DNA of 45,861 bases. It comes from Chloroflexota bacterium. Lineage in GTDB: Bacteria; Chloroflexota; Chloroflexia; Thermomicrobiales; JADLAZ01. This document shows, piece after piece, positions 29,290 through 38,600 of this stretch (the stretch's first letter is position 1; each line of letters opens with the position of its first letter). The notes below the pieces were generated by a model. The model ran no database searches, was not told the origin of the DNA, and saw only the letters and a list, made by a program, of their open reading frames with translations. Location of the stretch: the NCBI GenBank assembly GCA_020849725.1, contig JADLAZ010000252.1:1-45861 (forward strand). The letters run 5' to 3'. The translations under genes were made by a program, and so were the position numbers.

Positions 29290-29754
29290 ATCAACAGCGC
29301 GCGGAAGACCCGCCGACCCTCGACGGTGGATGTGACCTCTCGCTGAAGGTGGAGAAGTTCCCCCACAGAACGTCGCGCGCCGCCGGGTCGATCACTGGGA
29401 TGAAGATCGGCCGCATCTCGTGCATGCCCTTGGTCACCTGGCAGTCGGTGGCATCGTCGAGGCGGGCCAAGACCGGGATGGTGGCGAGCAGTGGCGCCGC
29501 CTCGGCGCGCTTCGGAACCGAACCACACGAACTGCTCAGTGAGCCGAACTGCCATGCCTGGCTCAGAAGACGGCCGTGCCATACAGCTGGCACAGACCGT
29601 AGTTACATTGACAGCAGCGGCGGACGCGAGTACCGTTGCTGTCGCTGAATGACCCTGTGAAGCGGCGCGGGCCGCGGGTGATGGCCATATCACCACGTAG
29701 GTGCGTGTCCAGGCATAGTGGGCGGCGGGGGCATCGGCAGGATGCAATCCTCAC
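29290..29754 (-). pseudogene. Frameshifted Cys-rich gene remnant of unknown function
   Basis: The first part (29754-29563) contains THLRGDMAITRGPRRFTGSF and a Cys cluster, CCQCNYGLCQLYG, suggestive of a metal-binding motif. The sense then seems to pass through two other frames: GMAVRLTEQFVWFGSE, then APLLATIPVLARLDDATDCQ, MRPIFIPVIDPAARDVLWGN. At least two frameshifts are needed. I do not recognise the family. The remnant fills most of the gap before brxA and overlaps the candidate BREX promoter on the other strand. Confidence 0.35.
29608..29636 (+). promoter_or_regulatory. Candidate promoter of the BREX operon
   Basis: A consensus -35 TTGACA (29608-29613) is followed after 17 bp by TACCGT (29631-29636), a weak -10 with the conserved TA...T. 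It lies about 250 bp before the brxA ATG, with no gene on the plus strand between them. Confidence 0.3.
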
Positions 29755-29886
29755 TCAGGCCATCGCTCACCGTGAATGGTGTCACGACGGCGATGGATGC
29801 AGCGTGCCACCGTCAGGGCACAATGGGAGCGGCGCGGGCATGTCTGGAGGCAACTGGCGAGGTTCGACCAGGAAAGGTGTCGCGCC

Positions 29887-30621
29887 ATGACGAACACCGC
29901 GACTGTCTGTTGGCGGGCTGTCGGATCGTACAGCTCGAACAACGCCTCCAAGACGGGACTGGTCGGCGAGACGCGGTGCTTCCTCCTTGCATGGCGTCGC
30001 CTCGGTGACCTGGCGGCGGCACGGACGGCGCTGATCGACGGTGAGCTTCCTCAGCGTTCCCGCGAAACGCGGGCCACGATCGTGCAGGTCATCCAGGCGC
30101 GCCTCGTACGCTGGGAGCCGCCGCTCTGGATCCTCAATGATCTGGCTGGCTTCGCCAGCGAAGGTGACCTGACCGCCCTGCGCGCGGCACTCCTGCTGCA
30201 CGTCCCGCGCCAGGACCGGCTGCTCTATGACCTCGTGCAGATGGTAATCCTGCCGCGCTGGCAGGAGGGGGTGCGGGAGATCGGCCGGGCCGACGTGCAG
30301 CGCTTCCTCGATGCGCGTGCCGCCAGTCACCCCGAGGTAAGCCAGTGGCGTCATGAGACGCGCGAGAAGCTCGCCGGCAACCTGCTGACGATCCTGCGTG
30401 ACTATGGCCTGCTTGCTGGTGGCCGCAACGATCGGGTCAAGACGATCGTCGAGCCGGTCGTGCCGGTCCAGGTCGCTCGTCACCTGGTGAAGCTGCTCGA
30501 TGCCGAAGGGCTCGCCCTGGCCGAGATGCCCCACCATCCCGATTGGCGCCTCTGGTTGTGGGAGCCGGCGCGGGCGAAGGCGGCCATGGCGGCGTCAGCG
30601 GCACGGGAGGGCGCGGCATGA
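29887..30621 (+). CDS. brxA: BREX protein BrxA (DUF1819)
   Basis: Start ATG 29887 follows AGGAAAGG; the product is about 244 residues, near the family size. YSSNNASKTGLVGETRCFLL, the arginine-rich IQARLVRWEPP region and LLTILRDYGLL match the DUF1819/BrxA family. BrxA is a small helical protein of type I BREX; structural work on a homologue showed a winged-helix-like, DNA-binding fold. The reading frame is open upstream to 29776, but that extension is low-quality sequence without a ribosome binding site. It overlaps brxB by an ATGA junction, so the two are translationally coupled. It is the first gene of the operon. Confidence 0.85.
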   Translation: MTNTATVCWRAVGSYSSNNASKTGLVGETRCFLLAWRRLGDLAAARTALIDGELPQRSRETRATIVQVIQARLVRWEPPLWILNDLAGFASEGDLTALRAALLLHVPRQDRLLYDLVQMVILPRWQEGVREIGRADVQRFLDARAASHPEVSQWRHETREKLAGNLLTILRDYGLLAGGRNDRVKTIVEPVVPVQVARHLVKLLDAEGLALAEMPHHPDWRLWLWEPARAKAAMAASAAREGAA

Positions 30622-31214
30622 GCGACCTGGCCGAGCGTCTGGACCTGCTGCTGGCGCGGCTGCGGACGGCCTACGACGGAATCGGCCACAGCAGCGGGCG
30701 GCCCTATGTGTACCTTGTCTACCCACCCGACCAGGAGCGCGCCATGCGCCGCCTGGTCGATGAGTCCCTCACCAGTGACGCTCACCTGCGCTTTCATCAC
30801 TTCGATCTGCTGCCGCTGACGGTCCGGAGTCTGGCCGGCCAGGAGGAGCGGCGCCAGCAGCTGCTCGACAACGCGGCCACGCGCGACGGCACGGCGCAGG
30901 CACTGGTCCGGCTGTGGGCGCGGGCGGTCAGTCGCGATATCGCCGCCTGGCTTGAGCGCCCTGAATCGCTACCGGCGTCGGCCGGTCGGCCGGTGGTCGT
31001 GATGCGTGGGCTAGCGGCGCTGCATCCGCTGGGCAACCCGACCGCCCTGATGGAGGCCGTTGCCGAGCAGGAGCCGCGCGATCCGCGCACTGGCCGCATG
31101 GTGCCGATCGTGTTGCTCGTGCCCGGGGTCCGCCCGCCGCAGACCAGCCGCTGCTACCACTTCCTGGGCCTGGAGCGGCTGCGGCTGGATTTCTATCGAG
31201 GGGAAGAGGCCTGA
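30618..31214 (+). CDS. brxB: BREX protein BrxB (DUF1788)
   Basis: The ATG at 30618 overlaps the brxA stop (ATGA). The product is about 198 residues, the usual BrxB size. The N-terminus LAERLDLLLARLRTAYDG, the central VVVMRGLAALHPLGNPTALM and the C-terminal VPIVLLVPGVRPPQ with HFLGLERLRLDFYRGEEA are typical of DUF1788/BrxB. In the E. coli type I system BrxB is required for both methylation and defence; it has no known enzymatic activity and probably acts in the BREX complex. Its stop overlaps the brxC start (TGATG), so the unit is tightly coupled. Confidence 0.85.
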   Translation: MSDLAERLDLLLARLRTAYDGIGHSSGRPYVYLVYPPDQERAMRRLVDESLTSDAHLRFHHFDLLPLTVRSLAGQEERRQQLLDNAATRDGTAQALVRLWARAVSRDIAAWLERPESLPASAGRPVVVMRGLAALHPLGNPTALMEAVAEQEPRDPRTGRMVPIVLLVPGVRPPQTSRCYHFLGLERLRLDFYRGEEA

Positions 31215-34200
31215 TGCTGATCCGCGAGACGTTTGCCACCACGATCCAGGAGCGCATCGAGCCGGTCGTCAAGGTCGCCGACCGCAAGCCGGCCGTGCTC
31301 CTCGGCGAGCTGCGCAACCTGGTGGTCACGCCGCAGTGGGAGCAGCATCTGCACGCGATGCTGCAGGCCTACACGTACGCGCCAGACAACGAGGACGCGC
31401 AAGACATCGGCCTGTGGATCAGTGGCTTCTTCGGCTCGGGCAAGTCGCTCCTCATGAAGACCTTTGGCGCGCTGTTGGAGGGGAGCGAGTTGCTGGGCGA
31501 GCGCGTCCACGACGTCTTCCTGAGCCGGCTGCCCGTGGGGAGCCCGGACCGCTCCACCTTGCAGCGCTTCCTGGCTAGCTGCGAGCGGACGGTGACGACG
31601 ACGGCCGTCGGCGGCAACCTGCACGCCATGCAGGCGGCCCAGGGCGACACGCTGGCACTGATCGCCTTCAAGCTCTTCGCCGCCCAGCGGGGCTACACCC
31701 ACCACTGGCCGCTGTCGTGGTCAGTCGAGGATCAACTTGACGCGCGGGGGCTAACCGACGCGTTCCGAACGCGGGCGGGCGAGCTGGCCGGCCTTGACTG
31801 GGAAGAGGTGGCGGCCGATCCCGAGTTCCACATCGAGCACCTGTTCGCGGCCGCGGCCGACACGTTGCCGGAGCATTTTCGCCAGGGGACAGCGTCGGTC
31901 GAGCAATCGGTGGCGGCGGCGCTGGCGACGGGCATCACGCCGGCGATGCTGGTCGAGCGGTTGCGGCGCTGGTGCGTGGCGCGCGACGCCGGTGGACGGC
32001 GCCACAAGCTGCTGCTCCAACTCGACGAAGTGGGGCAGTGGATCAGCGCCAGCCCATTCGAGCGGACGATGCAGGTGCAGGCGCTGGTCGAGACGGCGGC
32101 GACGAATGGGCAGGGCCGGCTCTGGCTGGCGGTGACGGCGCACGGCGACGTGCAGGCGCTCAAGCAGAATGTGCAGCAGGAGCAATACGCTAAGATCAAC
32201 CAGCGCTTTGCCACCCAGTGCCGGCTGAGCAATGACGACATCAGCCTGGTGGTCGAGGAGCGGCTCCTGCGCAAGAGGCAGCCGGCGCGCGTGACGCTGG
32301 AGCGGCGCTTCGGGGAGCGCGCCGGCGACCTGACCGACCTCGGCACGCTCCAGCAGCCGCGGCGCGTCTACCCGGCGCCCGACGCGGGGCGCTTCGCCCT
32401 CTTCTACCCCTACCTGCCGTGGACGGTGGCGGTCATCCCCGACGCGGTCAAGGGCATCGCCCAGGCGGCTGGGCGGGACGAGGCGCTGACCGGCTCCAAT
32501 CGGACGATGATCGGCGTGGTTCAGGGCGCGATCATTGAGACGCCGGGGCTGCTCGACCAGCCGGTGGGCCGGGTGCTGGCGCTGGCCGACCTCTACGACC
32601 AGCTGGCGAGCGACGTGCCGATCGAGACCAAGACCGACCTCAACCGCGTGCGCGACAGCGTGCCGGGGGCGACGGACTTCACGACCCGGGTGGCGCGGGC
32701 GCTCTTCCTGCTCGGCCAGGCCGCCTACATTCCGACGACGATCGAGAACGTGGCGCGCGCGGTGGCGGATGACCTGGACGTGAGCCTGCCGGCGCTGACG
32801 CGACAGGTGCGCGACGAACTGCAGCGGCTGGTGGCGGCCGGGTACGCCAAGCAAGTGGGGGAGCAGTACATCTTCCTGAGCGCCCAGCAGCGCACCTTTC
32901 AGGACCGGGTGCGGTCGCGCCAGCAGGAGCTGGAGGCACAGACCTGGGACTTGAGTGAGGGGCTCAAGGCGTACGAGAGCGAGGACGCTCTGCGCTTCGA
33001 CCGGGCGCCGCTGCAGGGCCGGGAGATCGCGCTCAAGCTGGAGCTGGACGGGCGGGTGGTCCGCAACCCGACGGCGGCCGTGACGCTGCGCGTCTTCAGT
33101 CCTCTGCAGCGCGCGCTCGACCAGCAGCTCGCCGATGATGCCGCCATGCGCCAGCGCGCCAATGCCGAGCAGGACAACCTGCTGTTTCGGCTGGGTGAGA
33201 CGCCGGGACTGCGGGCGGCACTGGCGCTGGCGCTGGCGACCGAGCAGATCGCCGACAGCGTCATCGGCGCGGCCGGGGCGAGCGGCGCCGACGTCGACGT
33301 GGCGCGCCAGGCCAAGCAGGTGGACCTGCCGAGCCACAAGGCGGCGGTGCGCCGGCTGCTCGGGCAGGCCGTGCGCGAGGGCACCATCTTCTTCCGCGGC
33401 ACGGCTTACCAGCTGGCGGCGGCCGAGAGCCCCAGCGCCAGCGTGCGGGCAACGCTCAGCCAGATCCTGCCGGCGCTCTACGCCCGGTTCGGCGATGTGC
33501 CCTACCGCATCGGCAATGAAGAGGCCGCGGTGAAGGCGGCGCTGAGCGGCAACACGACCAACGCCGACCTGCAGGCACTGGGTGTCTACCGCGCCGACGG
33601 CGGCCTCAACGACAGCCACCCGTTGATCAGCGTGCTGCGCGGCGACCTGCCGCAGGAGGATCAGGCCGGCGGGTTCATCCCGGCCGAGACGCTGCGGCAG
33701 AAGCTGGAGCGGCCGCCGTACGGCTGGGATGGCAACGCCGTCAAGGTCGGGCTGGCGCTGCTGCTGCGCGCCTCGGCCTGCCGGCTGCTGGAGAACAGCC
33801 GCGTCATCACCGATCCCAGCGACCCGGACACGGCGGCGCTGCTGGCGCGCGAGGCGCGCTTCAAGGGACTGCGGGTGCAGGGCGTCAAGACCGACGTGGA
33901 CATGGCGCAGCTCCAGCAGATCCGCGGCTACATGCAGGCGCTGTGGGGCGACAAGCCGGCGCTGGTGGCGGCAACGTTGAGCAACGTGCTGGGCGACCGG
34001 CTCAAGGGCATGGCCCAACAGGCGCAGACCATCCGCGCCTGGGCAACCACGGCGCAGTGTCCGCTGCCGCTGGCCTTTGAGGCCGGCGCCAGCCTGGTCG
34101 GCGAGCTGCTGGAGATCGCCAGCCCGCCGGCGCGACTGCGGCGCTTTCTTGATCAGGCCGATGCGTTGCTGCAATTCAACGACGCGCTGACGACCGTGAG

Positions 34201-34828
34201 CGACTTCCAGCGCGAGCACGGCGCACGATACGGCGAGGTGCGCGACTTCTTCAACCGCATGGTGAACGCCGAGGTCGACCTCCCCGAACTGCGGCGGTTC
34301 ATCGCCGACTGGCGGACGCTGACACATGAGCGCACGCTGACGGCGCCGGCGCGCTGGAACGAGGTGGTGCAGGCCCAGGCGGCGGCGGCGGCGGCCGTCG
34401 ACGAGCAGATCGCGCGCTGGCAGGCCGAGGCACAGGCACGGCTGGTCGCGCTCGACGACCGACTGGAGGAGCGGGCTCAGGCGGCCGGCGTGCCGCCCAC
34501 GCGTCTGGAGGACGAGGTCGCGAAGCTGGGCCAGCTCTACGGGAAGGCGCGGGAGCAGGCGGCGCGCTCCCGCCAGACGCTGGGCGAGGCACGGGGCGTG
34601 CTGACCGCGCTGACGGCGGCCGAGCTGGATGTGAACCGGGCGCTGCGCGAACTCGAGGCGCAGTACCGGGTGGACGAGCCCGACCAGGCGACGGCGCGCG
34701 TGCACCGGGCCGAGCTAGGCGAGCCGGGAGCGATCCGATCGGCAGACGAGCTAGACAGCTGGCTCGACGGTGTCCGGCGCCGTCTGCTGGTGGAGTTGCA
34801 AGCGGGTCGGGTGGTCGTCATTGAGTAG
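31214..34828 (+). CDS. brxC: BREX P-loop ATPase BrxC (PglY homologue)
   Basis: This 1204-residue protein carries Walker A GFFGSGKS at residues 71-78 (Lys77) and Walker B LLLQLDEVG with Asp271-Glu272. The order and the surrounding motifs (LLGELRNLVVTPQWEQHL at the N-terminus; TAHGDVQALKQN and KINQRFATQCRLS after Walker B) are those of BrxC/PglY. The C-terminal third (about 1030-1180) is a long coiled coil rich in Ala/Glu/Arg. BrxC is a core BREX component needed for both modification and restriction. The start overlaps the brxB stop. It is followed by a 105-bp gap and a toxin-antitoxin pair before pglX, an insertion compared with the usual brxC-pglX adjacency. A 6-bp GC hairpin (34840-34854) lies just after the stop. 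Confidence 0.9.
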   Translation: MLIRETFATTIQERIEPVVKVADRKPAVLLGELRNLVVTPQWEQHLHAMLQAYTYAPDNEDAQDIGLWISGFFGSGKSLLMKTFGALLEGSELLGERVHDVFLSRLPVGSPDRSTLQRFLASCERTVTTTAVGGNLHAMQAAQGDTLALIAFKLFAAQRGYTHHWPLSWSVEDQLDARGLTDAFRTRAGELAGLDWEEVAADPEFHIEHLFAAAADTLPEHFRQGTASVEQSVAAALATGITPAMLVERLRRWCVARDAGGRRHKLLLQLDEVGQWISASPFERTMQVQALVETAATNGQGRLWLAVTAHGDVQALKQNVQQEQYAKINQRFATQCRLSNDDISLVVEERLLRKRQPARVTLERRFGERAGDLTDLGTLQQPRRVYPAPDAGRFALFYPYLPWTVAVIPDAVKGIAQAAGRDEALTGSNRTMIGVVQGAIIETPGLLDQPVGRVLALADLYDQLASDVPIETKTDLNRVRDSVPGATDFTTRVARALFLLGQAAYIPTTIENVARAVADDLDVSLPALTRQVRDELQRLVAAGYAKQVGEQYIFLSAQQRTFQDRVRSRQQELEAQTWDLSEGLKAYESEDALRFDRAPLQGREIALKLELDGRVVRNPTAAVTLRVFSPLQRALDQQLADDAAMRQRANAEQDNLLFRLGETPGLRAALALALATEQIADSVIGAAGASGADVDVARQAKQVDLPSHKAAVRRLLGQAVREGTIFFRGTAYQLAAAESPSASVRATLSQILPALYARFGDVPYRIGNEEAAVKAALSGNTTNADLQALGVYRADGGLNDSHPLISVLRGDLPQEDQAGGFIPAETLRQKLERPPYGWDGNAVKVGLALLLRASACRLLENSRVITDPSDPDTAALLAREARFKGLRVQGVKTDVDMAQLQQIRGYMQALWGDKPALVAATLSNVLGDRLKGMAQQAQTIRAWATTAQCPLPLAFEAGASLVGELLEIASPPARLRRFLDQADALLQFNDALTTVSDFQREHGARYGEVRDFFNRMVNAEVDLPELRRFIADWRTLTHERTLTAPARWNEVVQAQAAAAAAVDEQIARWQAEAQARLVALDDRLEERAQAAGVPPTRLEDEVAKLGQLYGKAREQAARSRQTLGEARGVLTALTAAELDVNRALRELEAQYRVDEPDQATARVHRAELGEPGAIRSADELDSWLDGVRRRLLVELQAGRVVVIE

Positions 34829-34933
34829 CGCGGGACGTGCGGGCAGGCTGCCCGTGTGCATGACGTAGTATTGCATCATGAAGAGTACCTGTTTGATCGC
34901 CTGGACCAATGGTGATGTGGGAGCGTGAGGACG

Positions 34934-35164
34934 ATGATGAAGACGATCACGACCACCGCCGTCGTCGCGGCGGACGGCATGCTGACGGTGCAGCTTCCGC
35001 CCTCGATCCCGCCTGGCGAGCACGACGTCGTCATCGTGATCGCGGAAGAGTTGGTCCGGCCGCGCACCAGCGGGCTGGCGGATTTCCCGGTCATCAGTGT
35101 CGGGCCGTGGCCGGAGGACCTGTCACTGCGCCGCGAGGACATGTATGACGACTGGGGCCGCTAG
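34934..35164 (+). CDS. VapB-like antitoxin
   Basis: This is a 76-residue protein starting at ATG 34934 or 34937 (GTGAGG precedes). It begins MMKTITTTAVVAADGMLTVQ, continues LPPSIPPGEHDVVIVIAEEL and ends DLSLRREDMYDDWGR. A beta-rich N-terminus (the T-x-x-V-x-DG-x-L pattern) with an acidic C-terminal tail ending in D-W-G is the pattern of antitoxins that accompany PIN toxins in Cyanobacteria and Chloroflexota. The antitoxin should bind DNA and neutralise the PIN toxin through its C-terminal tail. It overlaps the toxin start by 20 bp. The role follows mainly from the partner gene. Confidence 0.7.
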   Translation: MMKTITTTAVVAADGMLTVQLPPSIPPGEHDVVIVIAEELVRPRTSGLADFPVISVGPWPEDLSLRREDMYDDWGR

Positions 35165-35612
35165 GCTCAGCTTCGTCGATACGAACGTGCTCGTCTACGC
35201 CAGTGTGGTGGAGGCGCCACTGCATGCGGTCGCGTTGGAGGCGATACGGGTGCACGAGCGGGCCGGACAGACGCTCTGGATCAGTCGGCAAGTGCTGCGC
35301 GAATTCCTGGCGACGTTGAGCCGGCCGCAGACCTTCGCGGCGCCGCTGGCGCCAGCGGTACTCACGGCCCAGGTGCGCGACTTCGAGACACGTTTCCACG
35401 TCATCGAGGACGGACCGGCGGTGACCGCTCGCCTGCTGACGTTGCTGGAGCAGATTCCAACGGGCGGGCGGCAGGTCCACGACGCCAACATCGTCGCGAC
35501 TATGCTGAGCGCTGACATCGATCAGCTGCTGACCTTCAATCCACACGATTTCGCGCGCTTCACCGGCCTCATCACCGTTGTTACGCCCGCGAGTCCGGCT
35601 GCCCAGAACTAG
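35145..35612 (+). CDS. PIN-domain ribonuclease toxin (VapC-like)
   Basis: The ATG at 35145 lies inside the antitoxin gene with GAGG 6 bp before it; the product is about 155 residues. The PIN acidic residues are visible: Asp12 in FVDTNVLVYA, Glu53 in LREFLATL, Asp113 in QVHDANIVATM, and an acidic position in LLTFNPHDF. PIN toxins are metal-dependent RNases that cut tRNA or rRNA when released from the antitoxin. All catalytic positions are present, so activity is plausible. The pair sits between brxC and pglX on the same strand, 27 bp before pglX, so it is probably cotranscribed with the BREX genes. Confidence 0.85.
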   Translation: MTTGAARLSFVDTNVLVYASVVEAPLHAVALEAIRVHERAGQTLWISRQVLREFLATLSRPQTFAAPLAPAVLTAQVRDFETRFHVIEDGPAVTARLLTLLEQIPTGGRQVHDANIVATMLSADIDQLLTFNPHDFARFTGLITVVTPASPAAQN

Positions 35613-35639
35613 CCGCGCTACCGCGATCGAGGGTAGGGG

Positions 35640-38600
35640 ATGATCAAACGCCACAAGGACCTCCTTCGCGCCATCGTCGCCGACGTGCGCCGAACACTGG
35701 CCGGCGCGGCCACCGCCGACAGTGGCTGGGAGCGTGGCGACCTCGACCGCGAGCTGGAGCGGCTGGGCGTCGCGCCGGACGGGACGGTGACGCCGATCGA
35801 CGCGCTGCCGGGGGCGACGCCGGCCGAGCGCCGGGCGCACGCGCTGGCCGCGGCGCAACTGACGCGCCTCCCGGCCGCCGGGCGGGCCGCCGCGCGCGGC
35901 GAGATCGTCGAGCGGGCCGCCTACACCTGGATCAACCGGCTGCTGGCGCTGCGGGCGATGGAGGCGCGCGGCCTGATCGACGAGACGCTGCGCGCCAACC
36001 CCGACTACGACGGCCTGTCCGAGGCGCTATTCGTGCTGCGCCAGACCGCGCCAGCGCGCGCCGCCGGCCCCGACGCCGGCTGGTGGGCGGTGCTGGACAA
36101 TGCCTGCGACACCTGGCGGACGGCGCTGCCCGGCCTGTTCGACCCAACCGATCCGGCGGCGGCGCTGCGGCCGAGCACGCCGGCGCTGCTGCGCTGCGTG
36201 GCGACCACCGGTAGCGCGCCAGCCGGCTTCACGCTCGACGAGGCCGACGCCGCCTTCGCCGACCCGGACGCCATCGGCTGGTGCTACCAGTTCTACCAGG
36301 AGGCGGCCAAGGCGCGCGTGTACGCCAAGCTGGGCAAGGGCGGCAAGGCGGCCACGCGGGCAGAGATCGCGGCGGCCACCCAGCTCTTCACCGAGCCGTA
36401 CATGGTCAAGTGGCTGCTGCAGAACAGCCTCGGGCGCTCCTACCACGAGCTGCACCCCGACAGCGCGCTGCCGGCGACCTGGGAGTACTACATCCGCGAG
36501 CTGCCGAACGGCCCGCAGCCGCCGGCCGTCGCCTCGTTCGATCTCCTGACGGTGATGGACCCCTGCTGCGGCAGCGGCCACTTCCTGCGCGAGGCCTTCG
36601 ACCTGCTGGCGGCGGTGTACCGCGAGCGGCGGCCCGACCTGGACGCGGCCGAGATCGCCGATCGCATCCTGGCGCGGCACCTGCACGGCATCGACCTCGA
36701 CCCGCGCTGCGCCCAGTTGACGGCGCTGACGCTCTGGCTGCGGGCCTGGGAGACGGTGCGCGACGAGGCGCGCGCCCACCGTCGACCCGGCGCGCCGCGC
36801 TACGCGCCGCCAGCGATGAGCGTGGCGACGACGCCGACGTCGCTCGACCCGGGCGCGCTGGCGCGCCACCTGGCGCGTCACCCCGGCGACCGGCCGCTGC
36901 GCCCGCTGCTGGAGGGCGTGTTCGCGGCGCTGGAGCAGGCCGACATCCTCGGCAGCCTGCTGCGACCGGGCGCGCAGTTGGACGAGGCCATCGCCGCCCT
37001 CCAGCGCCCGCGCCAACTGCGAATGGACGCCGACCCGGACGAGGCGACGCTGCGCCAGCGTCTGGCCGAGCAGGCGCAGCGCGACCCAGCCGGGCTGAAG
37101 GCAATGCTGATGGAGCGGGTAGCGGCCAGCCTAGCGGCTGAGAAGGGCAACCGGGACGATGCGGCGGCCCAACTCTTCGGCCGGGAGGGTGAGCAGGGAG
37201 TGCGGCTGCTGCAACTGCTCGGCCGGCAGTACGCCGTGGTGACGACGAACCCGCCGTACATGGGTAGCAAGAACATGGCAACCTTGCTTCAGCAATATGT
37301 TGAGAGGCATTTCTCCAGCGGCAAGCGCGATCTCTACGCGGCTTTTATCCTTCGTTCAATCAATATCTGCCAATCTAGCGGTCGAGTAGCAATGGTGACG
37401 CAACAGAGCTTTATGTTCTTGCGCAGCTTCATGGAATTGCGTTCCATTCCAGAGAATAGTGTTCGAGAAGCTGAAAGGATGGGTCACTTCGCTGGATTGA
37501 TTCGACAGACGACAATTGAGGCGTTGTCACATCTCGGAAGATATGCCTTCTCAGAGATCGGAAACGCTCATGTGGCACCTGTTCTCATCGTGGTCAAGCA
37601 TTCATGGCCAATGTCACAATCGAGAGTATGGTCATGTCGACTGTCGGCTCCGAGACCCTCAGATGATCAGGCCATATTGCTCCGGAGGTCAGTCATAGAC
37701 GGTATCGGTCTTGGCCTAGTAACACAAACCCTCCAATCTCGTTTTCTTACCGTCCCACAGTTTTTATTATGCTATTGGTTAAGCGAGAGATTTCTTAGCT
37801 TGATCTCTGAAGCGGCAATTGGTAGTAAGGCCGATCTCGCTGAACCGACTACGACGGGTGACAGCGATCGGTTCATGCGAGGCTACTGGGAGGTCTGGCC
37901 TCTTGGTGGTTGGGTTCCTGCGAGTCGAGGAGGCGGCTATAGCAAGTGGGCCGGCCTTGACCATTGGGTGATGGACTGGCGGCACGCAGGTGTGCGCCTG
38001 AAGAGCTTTCCAGGATCATATGTCCGCAATGAACACCTGATGTTCTTGGATGGATTGACTTACACCGAGGCCGCTTCAGGTAGTCTCGGTGTTCGACGGC
38101 TCCTCAGTGGAGGCACTTTTGCGAAATCAGGTCCGGGCATTGTCGCCCGTGCCGATCAGTTGCCATCGATCTCTGCCCTGCTCAATGGACGTGTAAGCTC
38201 CTACCTCTTGCGTATCACTGCGCGTAGCTTCTTCTTCGGCTTGGGTAGTATCCGATCCCTACCGATCCCGAGTCGGCTGCCAGATGCCCTCGAAGCTATC
38301 GAGCGCTTAGCAACCGTTGCGAAGAGAACGTACATCGGTGATTCACCCATAGAGTTTGACTTTAGCAATCGCGCGGCATCTATGCAGGGCGCTGTGTCAG
38401 CAGTCTTACATACTATCGAAGCCTATAATGAAAGACTCGTCTTTGGGGCGTATCAGCTGCAGGAAAGCGACATCCAAGTCCTATTGGGCGAAACCGGTGT
38501 TCCTGCAGGCTGGTATCCTCTCATCGCTGACTATGACACCCTGCCAATGCTGCCCGCTGACCTTGCCTTGCCTTGCATCCCACGAGAGGTTTTAGACGTT

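Noticed and set aside
31751..34705. Minus-strand frame of about 984 residues opposite brxC
   Set aside because: Arg/Gln/Leu-rich shadow. BrxC on the plus strand has clear Walker motifs and family features.
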